Assembly (NCBI GenBank): GCA_036172665.1
Contig: JAYKNF010000015.1
Span: forward strand, 2,108,001 to 2,172,000
Length of the DNA: 64,000 bases
Source of the DNA: Prosopocoilus inquinatus
Lineage: Eukaryota; Arthropoda; Insecta; Coleoptera; Lucanidae
Direction of reading: 5' to 3'
Below the pieces are notes generated by a model that saw only the letters and a list, made by a program, of their open reading frames with translations, was not told the origin of the DNA and searched no databases. This document shows positions 22,112 to 31,899 of this stretch, in pieces (the stretch's first letter is position 1; the number at the start of each line of letters is the position of its first letter). The position numbers were made by a program, and so were the translations under genes.

Positions 22112-22139
22112 CTTAGAAAATTTTTCGATATTTCAACAA

Positions 22140-22963
22140 AAATGTACCGTCGCGCCACTGTCCAAACACCATTTACGCGTTCCGTCAGTTATAAATGCAT
22201 GGGATGCATCAGTCACGCACATGCTGACTGCACTTTTAACCGATCGCACATTTTGATTTCTCGTCGGACACTCCGCGGCTTTATGTCCGATTTCTTTGTA
22301 CTTGTGGCACTTAAACGGAAACGAATGTTTCTTCTCGGATCGCGATGCATCACTCTTGTCTACTTTCTTAATGTTTTTGGAATGATTTTGATAAAAGTTA
22401 CGCTTACCCGTAAACAGAGCATTCGACGATGCTTCACTCGCGCCCTTCTTTCTCGCTTTCTTCGATTATTTTTTTCTTCAGCACGTCCGGGGCCGGCAAG
22501 TCATCCCGCGATTCGAAGCAGCATGATTGACAACATATCGCTAAGCTTGTCGACGGCGTCGAAAAAAATTTCGAATGTGTTCGAGCACATCGCCGTCCTC
22601 TGGCATCCGTTGCAGCATCAAACGTTTCAGCAGCGTTGCTTTTCGAGCTGGTCCTTTCGACTGATAAATACTTTCTAATTTCAGCCACGTTTCGTGAGAA
22701 ATTTCACAGCCCTTCACTTGTTTGATTTCCGAAGCGCTTATAGAAAGAATAATGTCCGAGCGCGCCTTGTTGTCGCCTTTGATCCAATCCCGCACTTTTT
22801 TCTCGGAATCCGCGTTATTCGGCACTAATTCTCGTTTCACAGATTCACAGCACACATATGTCCACTCGTCGTTTTTTATCAATAACGCTTGCATGTGCAT
22901 TTTCCACGTGTCGTAATTTTCTTTGTTGAGAGTTTTAATTCTCGACAATGTGGTGACGCTCAT
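22140..22963 (-). pseudogene. copia gag and protease start
   Basis: The ATG at 22963 opens a 140-residue gag part with NYDTWKMHMQALL and the LKRLMLQRMPEDGDVLEHI region, as in copia gag (UBN2-type). Frame changes near 22540-22560 follow. The CCHC knuckle (CHKYKEIGHKAAEC) is encoded at about 22265-22310, and the protease motif WCLDSGATVHFC next to it. The start codon follows the second LTR by about 55 bases, which fits the leader length. Confidence 0.8.
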
Positions 22964-23017
22964 TTTCTAGAAATATTCACGCACTCAAAATATCTGGCGT
23001 TAACTGGGCCAATAACC

Positions 23018-23267
23018 TATTGGTAATTTAAGTGGATGATTACAAAAATGATGAGTACAATAATCAGATACAAAAATGGACGCGCGATCATCCACGTGCA
23101 TACAAGACTGCAACAACATTACCGCACACTTGTAACGTTCGGAGAGGAAGGTCCGGTATCCCGGATTCCGGGAAACATGGTCCATTAGGGTACGTTCGTA
23201 AAAACATAGATAGCAGCAGCTGACGGGCACGAGTCGCCACGCACTAAATCACGCACAATTTCCAACA
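23018..23267 (-). repeat. 5' LTR of copia element
   Basis: Partner of 18119-18368, followed on the minus strand by the initiator-tRNA-like primer site. Flanked by attaa at 23268-23272. Confidence 0.9.
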
Positions 23268-23272
23268 ATTAA

Positions 23273-23529
23273 TACAATTTAAAATGTATAAAAATCTGTT
23301 AGCTGTTCATTTTAATAATTAAAGAACTGTTCAAATGGATTTAATTTATTTTTACATATTTGTGGTTTTATGTCAGTGTCTAATAGATACATGAAACTAT
23401 TTATTTGTTGAATTAAGTTAGCTGTTTTACTTAATAATAATTCTGTTTTTGTGGAAAAAACTGAACTAATTTTTTTTTTGTTGCCATGAGTGACTTGTTA
23501 GCTACCGAGAAACAAAAAATAATTAGTAC
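23273..23529. other. No gene seen
   Basis: AT-rich spacer between the copia and gypsy elements. Confidence 0.5.
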
Positions 23530-23854
23530 TGTGGCGAGCCACTCAGCACTACGTCACACTGAAGGCGTCAAGAAGTCGGTTCATTATTATGCGTCATCGG
23601 CCGTCACGCCACCATCGAACAAACTCGAATTTTCCAGCGTTGGAAAATTCGAGAGGGCAGCAAAGGATATAAAATCGCCCGGGGTGGACTCAGCAGTCAG
23701 TTGAATTCTAACAGCGATCGTCGAAGTTAGATTTTAGTGTGTAAATAAATTGTTACAAATAAATTAGATTGTAAGCATTATTAAATTACGGTTAAGTTTT
23801 TACCGAGTGTTTTATTCGTTTAAATAAATAAATTTAAACCCTAGAAACGTAACA
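23530..23854 (+). repeat. 5' LTR of gypsy element 2
   Basis: 325 bp, tgtggcg...gtaaca. Contains a TATAAA at about 23669 and AATAAA signals. A candidate primer site (tggtgtcggtgtgcgggt) follows from 23856. Confidence 0.9.
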
Positions 23855-23951
23855 GTGGTGTCGGTGTGCGGGTTTGTGCAAACAAATAAACAATTTAAAA
23901 TAAATTAAATTTAATCAGATTATTAAATAAGTACAGTATCGGAAAAAGACA

Positions 23952-24152
23952 ATGGCCACGAGAAAAGTGTTGTTGAAAGACTTAAAAGTGGCCGAATTAA
24001 AAACCGAATTGGAAGAACGAGAGTTAGAAACCTGTGGTTTGAAAGGCGCACTTCAACAGCGTCTCCGATGCGATTTGTTGACAGCTGGTGAAGATCCAGA
24101 GACGTTCCTTTTCGAAATTTCGTGTGGTCCCGTCGATTTTAATAAATCCTGA
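23952..24152 (+). pseudogene. gag N-terminal part of gypsy element 2
   Basis: The 66 codons start at the first ATG after the leader. The sequence LKDLKVAELKTELEERELETCGLKGALQQRL is a SAP-like helix-loop-helix often found at the beginning of insect gypsy gag proteins. The frame is cut off at about 24150 by an inserted repeat and resumes, decayed, near 24603. Confidence 0.75.
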
Positions 24153-24602
24153 AAGATGAACTTCGAGATAATTGAAATTAACCTCCGCCCACAATAATTT
24201 TTATATCCGTAGATACGTATTTCGGCAGCTAAGCTGCCATCTTCAGTACGCTACCAACTTAAAAGCACTAAGAAAGATTTAAAACTACCTAATCACAATG
24301 ATAAAATCATAAAAAAATATTAAAGCTAACAACAATCTAATCATCCTAAAAGATATATATGTCTAAATATAAGTAAACATAAATTAATATGTAAAAATTT
24401 TAAATAAACTATATGTTAATGTATAAAACGGGGAAAAAAATGTGAACAACCAAAATTACAAACAAGAGCCAACCAAATAACACGGAAATGCGGAAATAAA
24501 TTGTTCAAAGACCCGAAAACACTTCTTATTCTAACTAATAAATAAGTGTATAATTCCCTGTTATTTGATACCCAAAAATAAACTGTAAATAAATAAACTG
24601 CG
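24153..24602 (-). mobile_element. Repeat inserted in gag, with hammerhead motif
   Basis: About 450 bp of AT-rich sequence separates the two halves of gag. Its minus strand carries a hammerhead-like core at 24208-24250. No ORF is convincing. Exact edges are estimated from where gag similarity stops and restarts; I see no clear target duplication. Probably a truncated Penelope-like or related retroelement. Confidence 0.55.
24208..24250 (-). ncRNA. Second hammerhead-like ribozyme motif
   Basis: On the minus strand CUGAAGA (plus-strand 24240-24246) is followed by one unpaired U and a perfect 6 bp stem II (24233-24238 with 24224-24229, loop of three). GAAA (24220-24223), the palindromic UACGUA stem III and UC follow, giving a predicted cleavage after 24212. 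Stem I is only 4 bp (24247-24250 with 24208-24211). The arrangement parallels the 13.2 kb motif: minimal type I with palindromic stem III. The extra U between the core and stem II and the short stem I lower confidence in activity. Confidence 0.6.
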
Positions 24603-25068
24603 AGTGTTCGGGGATCAGCTAAGACTTCGACAAGCTGGTGAATAGGATGGAAATGCGTTATGGACAGACCCATCTGACCGAGGTATACCATGCAATCGCT
24701 GTCAGAAATCCGGAAATCCAGACAACCAGCAGGCATTGAGAATGACCCATCCGAAAACGTCCAAGAACGCATTGGCTTAAGCCTTAGAATTTGAAGCGGC
24801 GAGACGAGTTTCAAGAGGGCATGTCAACGTGCGAGCAGCTATGGACTTCCAACAGGAAGAAGAGGAAGAGTCCGCCAACGCCAAGGTGGGATATGCTAAT
24901 AAGGAGCAATCCAAGGAATATGCCACCGCCGAGGATGTTCGTCGCATTGTGGAACAGGTCCTAAAGCAGAACAAGCCGCTGGTGTGTTGGAATTGCCAGG
25001 AGGAAGGACATGTTCGCCGGCGATGTCCAAAGCCCAGACAGGATCCAAGAAAGCCACAGTTAAACTAA
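24603..25068 (+). pseudogene. gag C-terminal part of gypsy element 2
   Basis: After the insertion, gag similarity resumes in shifting frames with LVNRMEMRYGQTHL, then MTHPKTSKNALA and ALEFEAA-like segments. It is clean from 24829, with an acidic linker and a nucleocapsid knuckle CWNCQEEGHVRRRC (CX2CX4HX4C) near the end. The capsid region has lost sequence. The stop at 25068 overlaps the protease reading in the -1 frame, as expected for programmed frameshifting between gag and pol. Confidence 0.8.
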
Positions 25069-26310
25069 GCCGGGTCGGTGCAGAGGGCCAAACGTCGACC
25101 CGAATTCAAAGGCCCCCAAAGACGAAATTCAAACAAGTAATATCCCTACGGCAGTTAACCAGCAGTGTCTTCGTGGATGTTACCATTGATGACATTCCTC
25201 AAACCACGTTATTGGATACGGGTGCGACGAAGACCATCCTAAGACCCGACGTCATTAAGTCATCTGGACGCACCGAGCCGACTAAGTGGAGACAGAAAAC
25301 TGCAACTGGAACATCAGCAACTGTCCACGGTGAAGTAGAGGTTATCATCACCATTGGTTCAACTCCAATAAAACACCGTGCACTGGTGGCAGACATAGAG
25401 GACGAGGCAATTTTGGGCATGGACGTCATGTGTGCCCACGGGTTCCAATTGGACTTAAAGCGTGGCGTGATGGCGGTCAATAATGAGAAGTTGGTTCTAC
25501 ATCAACGAGGAGACGTGTCTGCTCCAGTCGTCCTCGCTGAAGACGTTGTATTACCCAGCAGGACTGAGTTATCGTCGACGCAAAACTGAACGATGTTTTT
25601 CAAGATGGGCAAGTCATTATGGTTGAACCTAATACTGATGATCAGAAAATTGGAAGAGGAGTCCTCGTTGGGAAAATGTTGTTGACGGCGAAGAAGGAAG
25701 TACCTGTCCGCCTGATGAACGTCAATTGTCCTCCATCTCCCGCCAACTTGAAACAAACGTGCCAGAAGCGAAAGTCCCAATGCAGTTATGGGAAATGGTT
25801 ATGTCAACAGCCCAGGAATTGACTCCAGACCAGAAGACAAAAGCAAAGAATCTGATCGGCCGTTATCAAGATGTATTCGAGGTAGAAAATGGATCCAAGG
25901 GAAGAACTGATGTGAAACACAAAATAGAGACTGGAGAAGAAAGACCTATCCGTCAAGCTCCAAGGCGATTATCGTTGGCGAAGCGTGAGGAAGCGGAACG
26001 CATTATTCATGAGATGGAAAAGGATAATGTAATAGAACCATCAAGCAGTCCGTGGGCGTCACCAGTAGTGCTTGTGAAGAAGAAGGATGGGTCCACCAGG
26101 TTCTGTGTAGACTACCGGTTACTCAACAATATCACCAAGAAGGACAGCTATCCCCTGCCACGGATTGATGATACCCTGGACACCCTGGCCGGCTCAAAGA
26201 TCTTCTCAACTTTGGACTTAAAGAGTGGATATTGGCAAGTGGAGCGGCGCCTGAAGATCGAGAAAAGACGGCGTTTTTCATTGGTATGGGTCTGTGGCAG
26301 TTCACAGTGA
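24984..26310 (+). pseudogene. Protease and N-terminal RT of gypsy element 2
   Basis: The reading 24984-25589 overlaps the end of gag in the -1 frame and contains the protease active site LLDTGATKTIL and the later ILGMDVM flap region. Frame changes near 25580 and 25770 lead into the RT reading 25726-26310. That reading includes [34 protein letters not shown] and [13 protein letters not shown] one-base loss near 26244 moves the rest of RT to another frame. Protease and RT motifs themselves are well preserved. Confidence 0.85.
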
Positions 26311-28531
26311 TGCCATTCGGGTTATGTAATGCCCCAGCGACATTCGAGAGGTTAATGGAGACGGTTCTGAAAGGTCTGTTCTGGACAACGTGCATGGTGT
26401 ACCTTGACGACATAATTGTCGTGGGAAAGACGTTCGACGACCTCCTAAGGAACCTGGAAGGAGTGTTCCAGCGGCTGCGCGGAGCTGGACTAAAGCTTAG
26501 CCTCAAGAAGTGTCACTTGTTCCAGAAGGAAGTGAATTACCTGGGGCATATTGTTAATGGAAATGGAATCGCCGTGGACCCTGTGAAGATTCAGGTGGTG
26601 AAAGACTGGCCAACTCCCAGAAATAAACACCAAATAAGGAGTTTCCTTAGCCTGTGCACTTACTATCGGCGCTACGTTCCTGGATTTGCAGACATTGCGA
26701 AGCCGTTGACAAAACTCACTGAAGAAGGTCGTCCATTTGAATGGGACCAACAGTGTCAAATTGGTTTTGAACAACTAAAGCAGTACTTCATTAGTGCTCC
26801 TATTCTGAGTTATCCTCTCCGGGAACGAAACTATTGCGTCACAAGAAGGGAATTGCTAGCCGTCGTAAAAACGATAGAACATTTCTACAAGTACTTGTAT
26901 GGTAGACGCTTCCTCCTGAGGACCGACCATGCCGCTCTAAAATGGCTTCTCCGTTTCAAGAACCCAGAAGGGCTAGTTGCACGATGGATCGAACGCCTTC
27001 AGGAGTACGATTTTGAAATTCAGCATCGGGCAGGAACTAGCCATCGAAATGCCGATGCTTTGTCGAGAAGACCTTGTGCCGAAGACTGTAAGCACTGTAG
27101 TCGTTTGGACGAGAATGTAGCCACGACTGCGAGGACAGCTATTGTTGACGACAAATGGCAAGGCGAAGAACTGCGAAGAGACCAGGAGAACGACCCGGAT
27201 TTGAAATTAGTGCTAGAGTGGAAAAGCAGGGATGCGAGACCTACCAGGGAAGAGGTAGCACCATGTGTACCGTCCGTAAAATCATACTGGAGGCAGTGGG
27301 ACTCCATAGTGATGGATCGTGATCTTCTGAGACGAAGCATAGAGAATCAGGAAGGCATGGAACAGAAGACACAGTTACTGATCCCCAAGAATAGGGTGCC
27401 AGAAGTTCAGAGGGAACTTCACGATGGAACTTCGGGAGGGCATCTGGGAGTTAAGAAGACTATGGAGAAGGTGCGCGAAAGATTTTACTGGGGGAACTGC
27501 AAGGAAGACGTGAAGGATTGGTGCAGAAAGTGTGCAGTCTGCGCAACCAGTAATGGTCCCCACAGGCGGGGCAAGGCCCCCATGAGACAGTACAACGTTG
27601 GAAGTCCTTTTGAGAGAGTTGCCATCGATGTAGCCGGCCCGTTTCCAGAAACGAATGGTGGAAACAAGTACATCGTCGTGGTAATGGACTACTTTAGTAA
27701 GTGGGTTGAAGCTTACGCCCTACCTAACCAAGAGGCAGTCACTATTGCGGAAGTCCTTGTCAAGGAATGGATCAGTCGGTATGGTGCGCCTATGGAACTG
27801 CATTCAGACCAAGGAAGGAACTTTGAATCGGCATTGTTCAAGAACGTGTGTACTCTGCTCGGCGTACGAAAAACTAGAACAACTGCACTCCACCCACAGT
27901 CGGACGGAATGGTGGAAAGGTTCAATAGAACCATCAACCGACATTTGTCCAAGGTCGTTTCCGATCATTAGAGGGACTGGGACACGTACATTCCCCTGTT
28001 TCTAATGGCATACTGCTTGTCCGTTCATGAGACAACAGGGGAGACTCCAGCGAAAGCGGTATTCGGCCGAGAGCCGAGACTGCCCTGCGACCTGAAGTTT
28101 GATGTGAAGCCTGACGAAGTCTCTGCCGACGAAGATTACGTGAGCAAACTACGCTGGAAAATGGACGACATCCACAACCAAGTGCGTCACAATATACAGA
28201 CAGCCAGCGATCGGATGAAGGAGCACTATGATATCAACGCTCAACACGGGGGATACCAACCTGGAGCACTGGTCTGGCTTTATAACCCCCAAAGACGTCG
28301 AGGCCTATCCCCTAAACTGCAGACCTCTTGGGAAGGTCCTTACAAAGTGATGAAACGGATCAACGACGTCATTTACCGCATCAAGAAGGTCCCCTATGGC
28401 AAACGCTAAGCAATCCACTTCAACCGGATAGCCCCTTACCATGGAGAAGCAGATGAAGGGACAGTACAAAGGGCGCAAGTTTCCGAAGTGAACTTCGAAA
28501 CCTTCATGTCTCATCACGCTGAAGGGAAGTA
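26232..28531 (+). pseudogene. RT palm, RNase H and integrase of gypsy element 2
   Basis: From 26250 the frame carries PFGLCNAPATFERLM and the catalytic VYLDDIIV box, then the connection domain with NYLGHIV. RNase H lacks about 40 residues, since SYPL is joined directly to RERNYCVTRRELLAVV, which removes the first catalytic acid. Integrase has the zinc module (HLGVKKT...CRKCAVC), acids in VAIDVAGPF, LHSDQGRNFES and SDGMVERFNR, and a GPYKV-type C-terminal domain. In-frame stops are at 27969 (before RDWDTYI) and 28407 (before AIHFNRIAPYH). Pol ends at about 28531, just upstream of the macrodomain ORF. Confidence 0.85.
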
Positions 28532-28539
28532 AGGCACGG

Positions 28540-29155
28540 TTTGGAGTGACCACGGAGAAGCAGCAAGATCTCTTTAAAGTGCCACTGGAGTACAGTCTGG
28601 CCAGAAGACCTGAAAATGTCCAAAGGAATTGCTCAGGTGTTTAGAAAGAAATTTGGCCAAATCGAGGAGCTACGAAGACAGGATCCCGTGGTAGGCAAGA
28701 GCTTGCAGATCATTGATTCGACGGCAGATCGGAGGCGCCACGTGCATTATTTAGTCACTAAGAAGACATCAAGCGGTAAACCTGACTATCAAAGTATGTG
28801 GAGAGCGCTATATAGCCTGAGGAGACAGCTAATAGAGAACCATCAGATGAAGTTAGCCATCCCCAAATTGGGCTGCAGATTGGACGGACTAGACTGGAGA
28901 GTAATTCGAAGCATGCTGGAAGTCATCTTCCACAGAACGGGAATTGAAGTCCTAATCTGCAGCCACCACCCACAGGCAACAGTCAGGAACAGCAAAACCG
29001 TAGACTGCTACTTCTTCCAGACGGGAAGTTGCAAGAATGGGCCAGCTTGTAGATTCCCACATCCTCCTTCAAGACTATCACCAGAAACATTTCGAGACGA
29101 AACGTTTTTAAGAAGGGGGCAGTGTGGCGAGCTACTCAGCATTACGTCACACTGA
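28540..29155 (+). CDS. Macrodomain plus CCCH zinc-finger ORF in LTR element
   Basis: An extra ORF between pol and the 3' LTR, in the place env occupies in retroviruses. The clean reading starts at 28616 (MSKGIAQVFRKKFG) and runs 179 residues. Upstream, a DLFKVPLEYSLA segment (about 28567-28602) is in a different frame, so the domain start is slightly damaged. MSKGIA, HYLVTKK, KPDYQSMWRAL and the LAIPKLGCRLDGLDW segment follow the TARG1/OARD1 type of macrodomain, a family of ADP-ribose-binding hydrolases. Near residues 130-150 there is a CX7CX5CX3H finger (CYFFQTGSCKNGPACRFPH), typical of RNA-binding CCCH proteins. The last residues run into the LTR. Function in the element is unknown; capture from a host gene is an inference. 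Confidence 0.8.
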
Positions 29156-29447
29156 AGACGTCAAGAAGTCGGTTCATTATTATGCGTCATCGGCCGTCAC
29201 GCCACCATCGAACAAACTCGAATTTTCCAGCGTTGGAAAATTCGAAAGGGCAGCAAAGGATATAAAATCGCCCGGGGTGGACTCAGCAGTCAGTCTAATT
29301 CTAACAGCGATCGTCGAAGTTAGATTTTAGTGTGTAAATAAATTGTTACAAATAAATTAGTTTGTAAGCGTTATTAAATTACGATTAAGTTTTTACCGAG
29401 TGTTTTATTCGTTTAAATAAATAAATTTAAACCCTAGAAACGTAACA
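29123..29447 (+). repeat. 3' LTR of gypsy element 2
   Basis: 325 bp partner of 23530-23854, preceded by the polypurine tract agaagggggcag. Confidence 0.9.
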
Positions 29448-29900
29448 GTATCTTTATTATTTATAGAAATAATTAATCAAACTTTATATTTTTGAAAACC
29501 TTATTAAAGAAGCTATTTGTTTGTGTCATAGCCAACTACGTTTCCTATTTAAAATTAGAAAGTTATAGCCTGTTTCGCAGAACTGATTGAATTTCTACGA
29601 AAGGTTGTAACGCCATTTAAATCTACGTTAATTGCTGAATAAAATCAAACAACTGAGATATCGTGAAAAATAATTTTTCGGAAAAATTCGGTTTCGGCCG
29701 ATATTTTCCGAACAAATCGACATAGCTAACTTTTGTTCTCTCCACTGAGTGTTTCTCAAATCGACAAATCGACATGGCTAACTTTTGTTCTCTCCACTGA
29801 GTGTTTCTCGAAAAGGGGTCTCGAAAACGGTTTCCTTTTACCCCTATAAATAGCTGAGAAACCCTGTAAAACCATCAAAAATGGACTACACTGTACTGCT
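29448..29900 (-). repeat. Unclassified repeat family B, copy 2
   Basis: Reverse-orientation copy of the 17.3 kb repeat, adjacent to the gypsy 3' LTR, which probably landed within it. Includes an internal 52 bp tandem duplication (starting at 29714 and 29766). Confidence 0.65.
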
Positions 29901-29948
29901 CATGCGTTCTTGCCAAATAAATTTTTAGCAAGAGCGCATGAGCAGTAC
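29893..29948. repeat. Hairpin, 21 bp arms
   Basis: Arms 29893-29913 and 29928-29948 are reverse complements with one mismatch, separated by 14 bases. It sits exactly at the end of repeat B copy 2 and may be a small palindromic insertion or the terminus of a foldback. Confidence 0.7.
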
Positions 29949-29959
29949 ATTTCAGAACT

Positions 29960-30310
29960 GATTTAGAACTGTGTAGGAACAAAGCTAATGTGATCGCGAA
30001 AAAAGTCACAGTATTCATCCGACTTCCGAAAATGATCATTGGATTGATATTAGCTGTTCCCCTTCTTTTTAGATTCAGAGTAGGCCCTGTTAGAGTGACA
30101 TTTTAGTTGGTATCACAATGAAACATAGACGTTAGAAAATTGACTGACGGTCATTTTTAATTTTATGGTTATACTTTTGAAAACTATCACTGCCACTGTT
30201 GGCAGCTCGACTAAAACAAAATTAAGTATTCCGTTAAAAAAAGTTTCATCCCCAGCAAGCAGTTGATAATTATTTATTTTTTCATTGAAAAAATAATTAC
30301 ATGCATGTGA
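29960..30310. other. No gene seen
   Basis: No reading frame or repeat recognised. Confidence 0.4.
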
Positions 30311-30324
30311 ATTTAAATACCAGG

Positions 30325-30580
30325 ATCTTCTTGCCGTTGCTGATGAAGTAGAACTTTTTCCATGCTCATTTGGACCTCATTTAGAATTCTCGCTATTTCT
30401 TTCATCACCTGCTTCAATGCGCATACCTTCATATTCTTCTGCTAACACGGCAGTTCTTCAAATTCGTTTGGTTTTTTTAAATTTGGGTGATATTTTATAG
30501 AATAATTAAAATCCTTCAATACTATTGCACGTTTAGTTCTGCCACTTATAACTTTTGACGAGATTATAATAAAAAATATA
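30325..30580 (-). pseudogene. Unassigned ORF remnant, coiled-coil-like
   Basis: The minus strand reads VISGRTKRAIVLKDFNYSIK, then NEFEELPC, an in-frame stop, and ALKQVMKEIARILNEVQMSME with a final LLHQQRQEDPGI before a stop. The end is rich in heptad-like leucines and polar residues. It recalls the tail of a transposon-encoded DNA-binding accessory protein, but I do not recognise the family. There may be a splice donor (aagtaagtt) upstream at about 30590-30600. Confidence 0.3.
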
Positions 30581-30803
30581 TTTGTTTTAACTTACTTGTT
30601 ACTTTATTTATGCCACCGTGGTCCACATTGTCTACGTACCGGCAACATAGTCAGTGCCGCTCAGTGACACTGTCATTATTTCTTTCAGGTCAGATTTTGA
30701 CTTCCTTCAAAATACATGCACGTATCTTAATGGAAAAAAAGCATAGCCCTTTAGAGTCTAAGAAGAATGTGAACAGCTTATATATTTAAACTCAAGGAAG
30801 TGT

Positions 30804-30895
30804 ATTATTATTATTATTATTCATACAGGGCCGGTGGAAGGCGGTAAGCAAGGCATGCGGGCGCCGATGCAAAAGGGGCGGCAAAACATGTGAAC
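30804..30895. repeat. ATT run and possible hAT-type terminus
   Basis: A (TAT)n run at 30804-30821 is followed by cagggccggtgg and a GC-rich patch ending ggggcggcaaaa. CAGGGCCGG-type starts are common at hAT ends. No partner terminus was found. Confidence 0.25.
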
Positions 30896-31009
30896 TAAAA
30901 AATGATTAAAGGGCAGCTCGAACAATTTCAAGGTAAACCAAACTCGATCCAACAACTGAACTCAACTCTATTTACCAAAAAAAATGAAAATAAAAAACAG
31001 TAGAACTAT

Positions 31010-31345
31010 TAAAGTTTCCATTTAAAATTAGATAGTCATAGTCTGTTTCGCAGAACTGAAGCAGTTTCTACAAAAGATAATAACGTCAGTGAAATCTACT
31101 TTAATTCCTGAATAAAATAGTTTCTAAATTTTCAAAATATCTTGTCAAACAGTTGAGATATTGTGAAAAATAATTTTTCGGCAAAACTCGTTTTCGGTCG
31201 ATATTTCCTGAACAAATCGATACAGCTAACTTTTGTTCTCTCCACTGAGTGTTTCTCGAAAAGGGGTCGCGAAAATGGTTTCCTTTTACCCCTATAAATA
31301 GCTGAGAAACCCTGTGAAATCATCAAAAATAGTCTACTCTGTACA
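31010..31345 (-). repeat. Unclassified repeat family B, copy 3
   Basis: Reverse-orientation copy. Shares the ctctccactgagtgtttctc, gggtc.cgaaaa and ctataaatagctgagaaac segments with copy 2 and ends at gtac (31345). Confidence 0.65.
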
Positions 31346-31359
31346 AAAAAGTCAAATCG

Positions 31360-31840
31360 GATAACAGAGAAAGAAAACAAAATCGGTGGAATTAAAATGT
31401 AAAATAAAACTCCAAACTAGTAAAAGAAAATAAAATAGAACAAAAGACGGTCGACTGATGGTTAAAAAAGAATAAAATCGCGTTAAATAAAATTAAACAA
31501 AAAAGAAAACGAGAACAAAAGATGATAACAAATGAAATGAAATCGAGTCAAAGAAAAACAATTGATTGTGTAAATTAAAAATTATATAAAATAGAGTCGA
31601 ATAAGTGATATTAAAAAAAGGACATCGCGATGAAGACAAAATGAAAATAAAATTCTACAGAATCAGATTGAATCAAGAGAGAAAGTTTGAACAAAAGAAA
31701 AAACAGAAAAGAATCTTATTATGCGAATGTAAAATCCAGTCTAGAAAAGACAAAAAAGGCTCGAATCGGTTTATAATTTAACAAAAAAAAGAATACAAAG
31801 AAGTGAATGGAATTATAGATTGCAATTTAACACAATTTTG
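31360..31840. repeat. A-rich low-complexity tract
   Basis: Strongly purine-rich plus strand built from aaataaaa, agaaaa and gaataaaat words with no fixed period. No gene is visible. Confidence 0.6.
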
Positions 31841-31899
31841 ATTTAATGTTTAATTACATTTGAAAGGGGTCAATGGAAATTTTTATTTTCTTTTACGGA

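Larger units (their letters stand above)
18119..23267 (-). mobile_element. copia-type LTR retrotransposon (defective, complete ends)
   Basis: Two 250 bp LTRs (18119-18368 and 23018-23267) enclose gag, protease, integrase, RT and RNase H on the minus strand, in the Ty1/copia order with integrase before RT. A perfect 5 bp target duplication attaa flanks the element (18114-18118 and 23268-23272). The primer site after the 5' LTR on the minus strand (ggttattggcccagt at about 23003-23017) resembles the copia site for an internal part of initiator tRNA-Met. A polypurine tract (gaggggaag) abuts the 3' LTR. The LTRs differ at roughly a dozen positions. Several frame changes and a 518 bp insertion in RNase H inactivate it. 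Confidence 0.9.
23530..29447 (+). mobile_element. Ty3/gypsy retrotransposon carrying a macrodomain ORF (defective)
   Basis: LTRs of 325 bp (23530-23854 and 29123-29447, TG...CA, about nine differences) enclose gag, protease, RT, RNase H and integrase in gypsy order, then an additional ORF with a macrodomain and a CCCH finger. A polypurine tract aagaagggggcag precedes the 3' LTR. The tetranucleotides at the flanks are gtac and gtat, an imperfect target duplication. It sits inside a copy of repeat family B on its right side. Several frameshifts, two nonsense changes, an RNase H deletion and a 450 bp insertion in gag inactivate this copy. Confidence 0.9.

Noticed and set aside
20321..22678. Plus-strand ORFs of 100-250 codons across the copia element
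   Set aside because: Shadows of the minus-strand copia polyprotein, which has all family motifs.
24416..24814. 132-codon minus-strand ORF across the gag insert
   Set aside because: It spans the insert edge and the antisense of gag, so it cannot be an ancestral gene.
30826..30895. Complete hAT element
   Set aside because: Only one terminus-like motif; no partner end or target duplication found.
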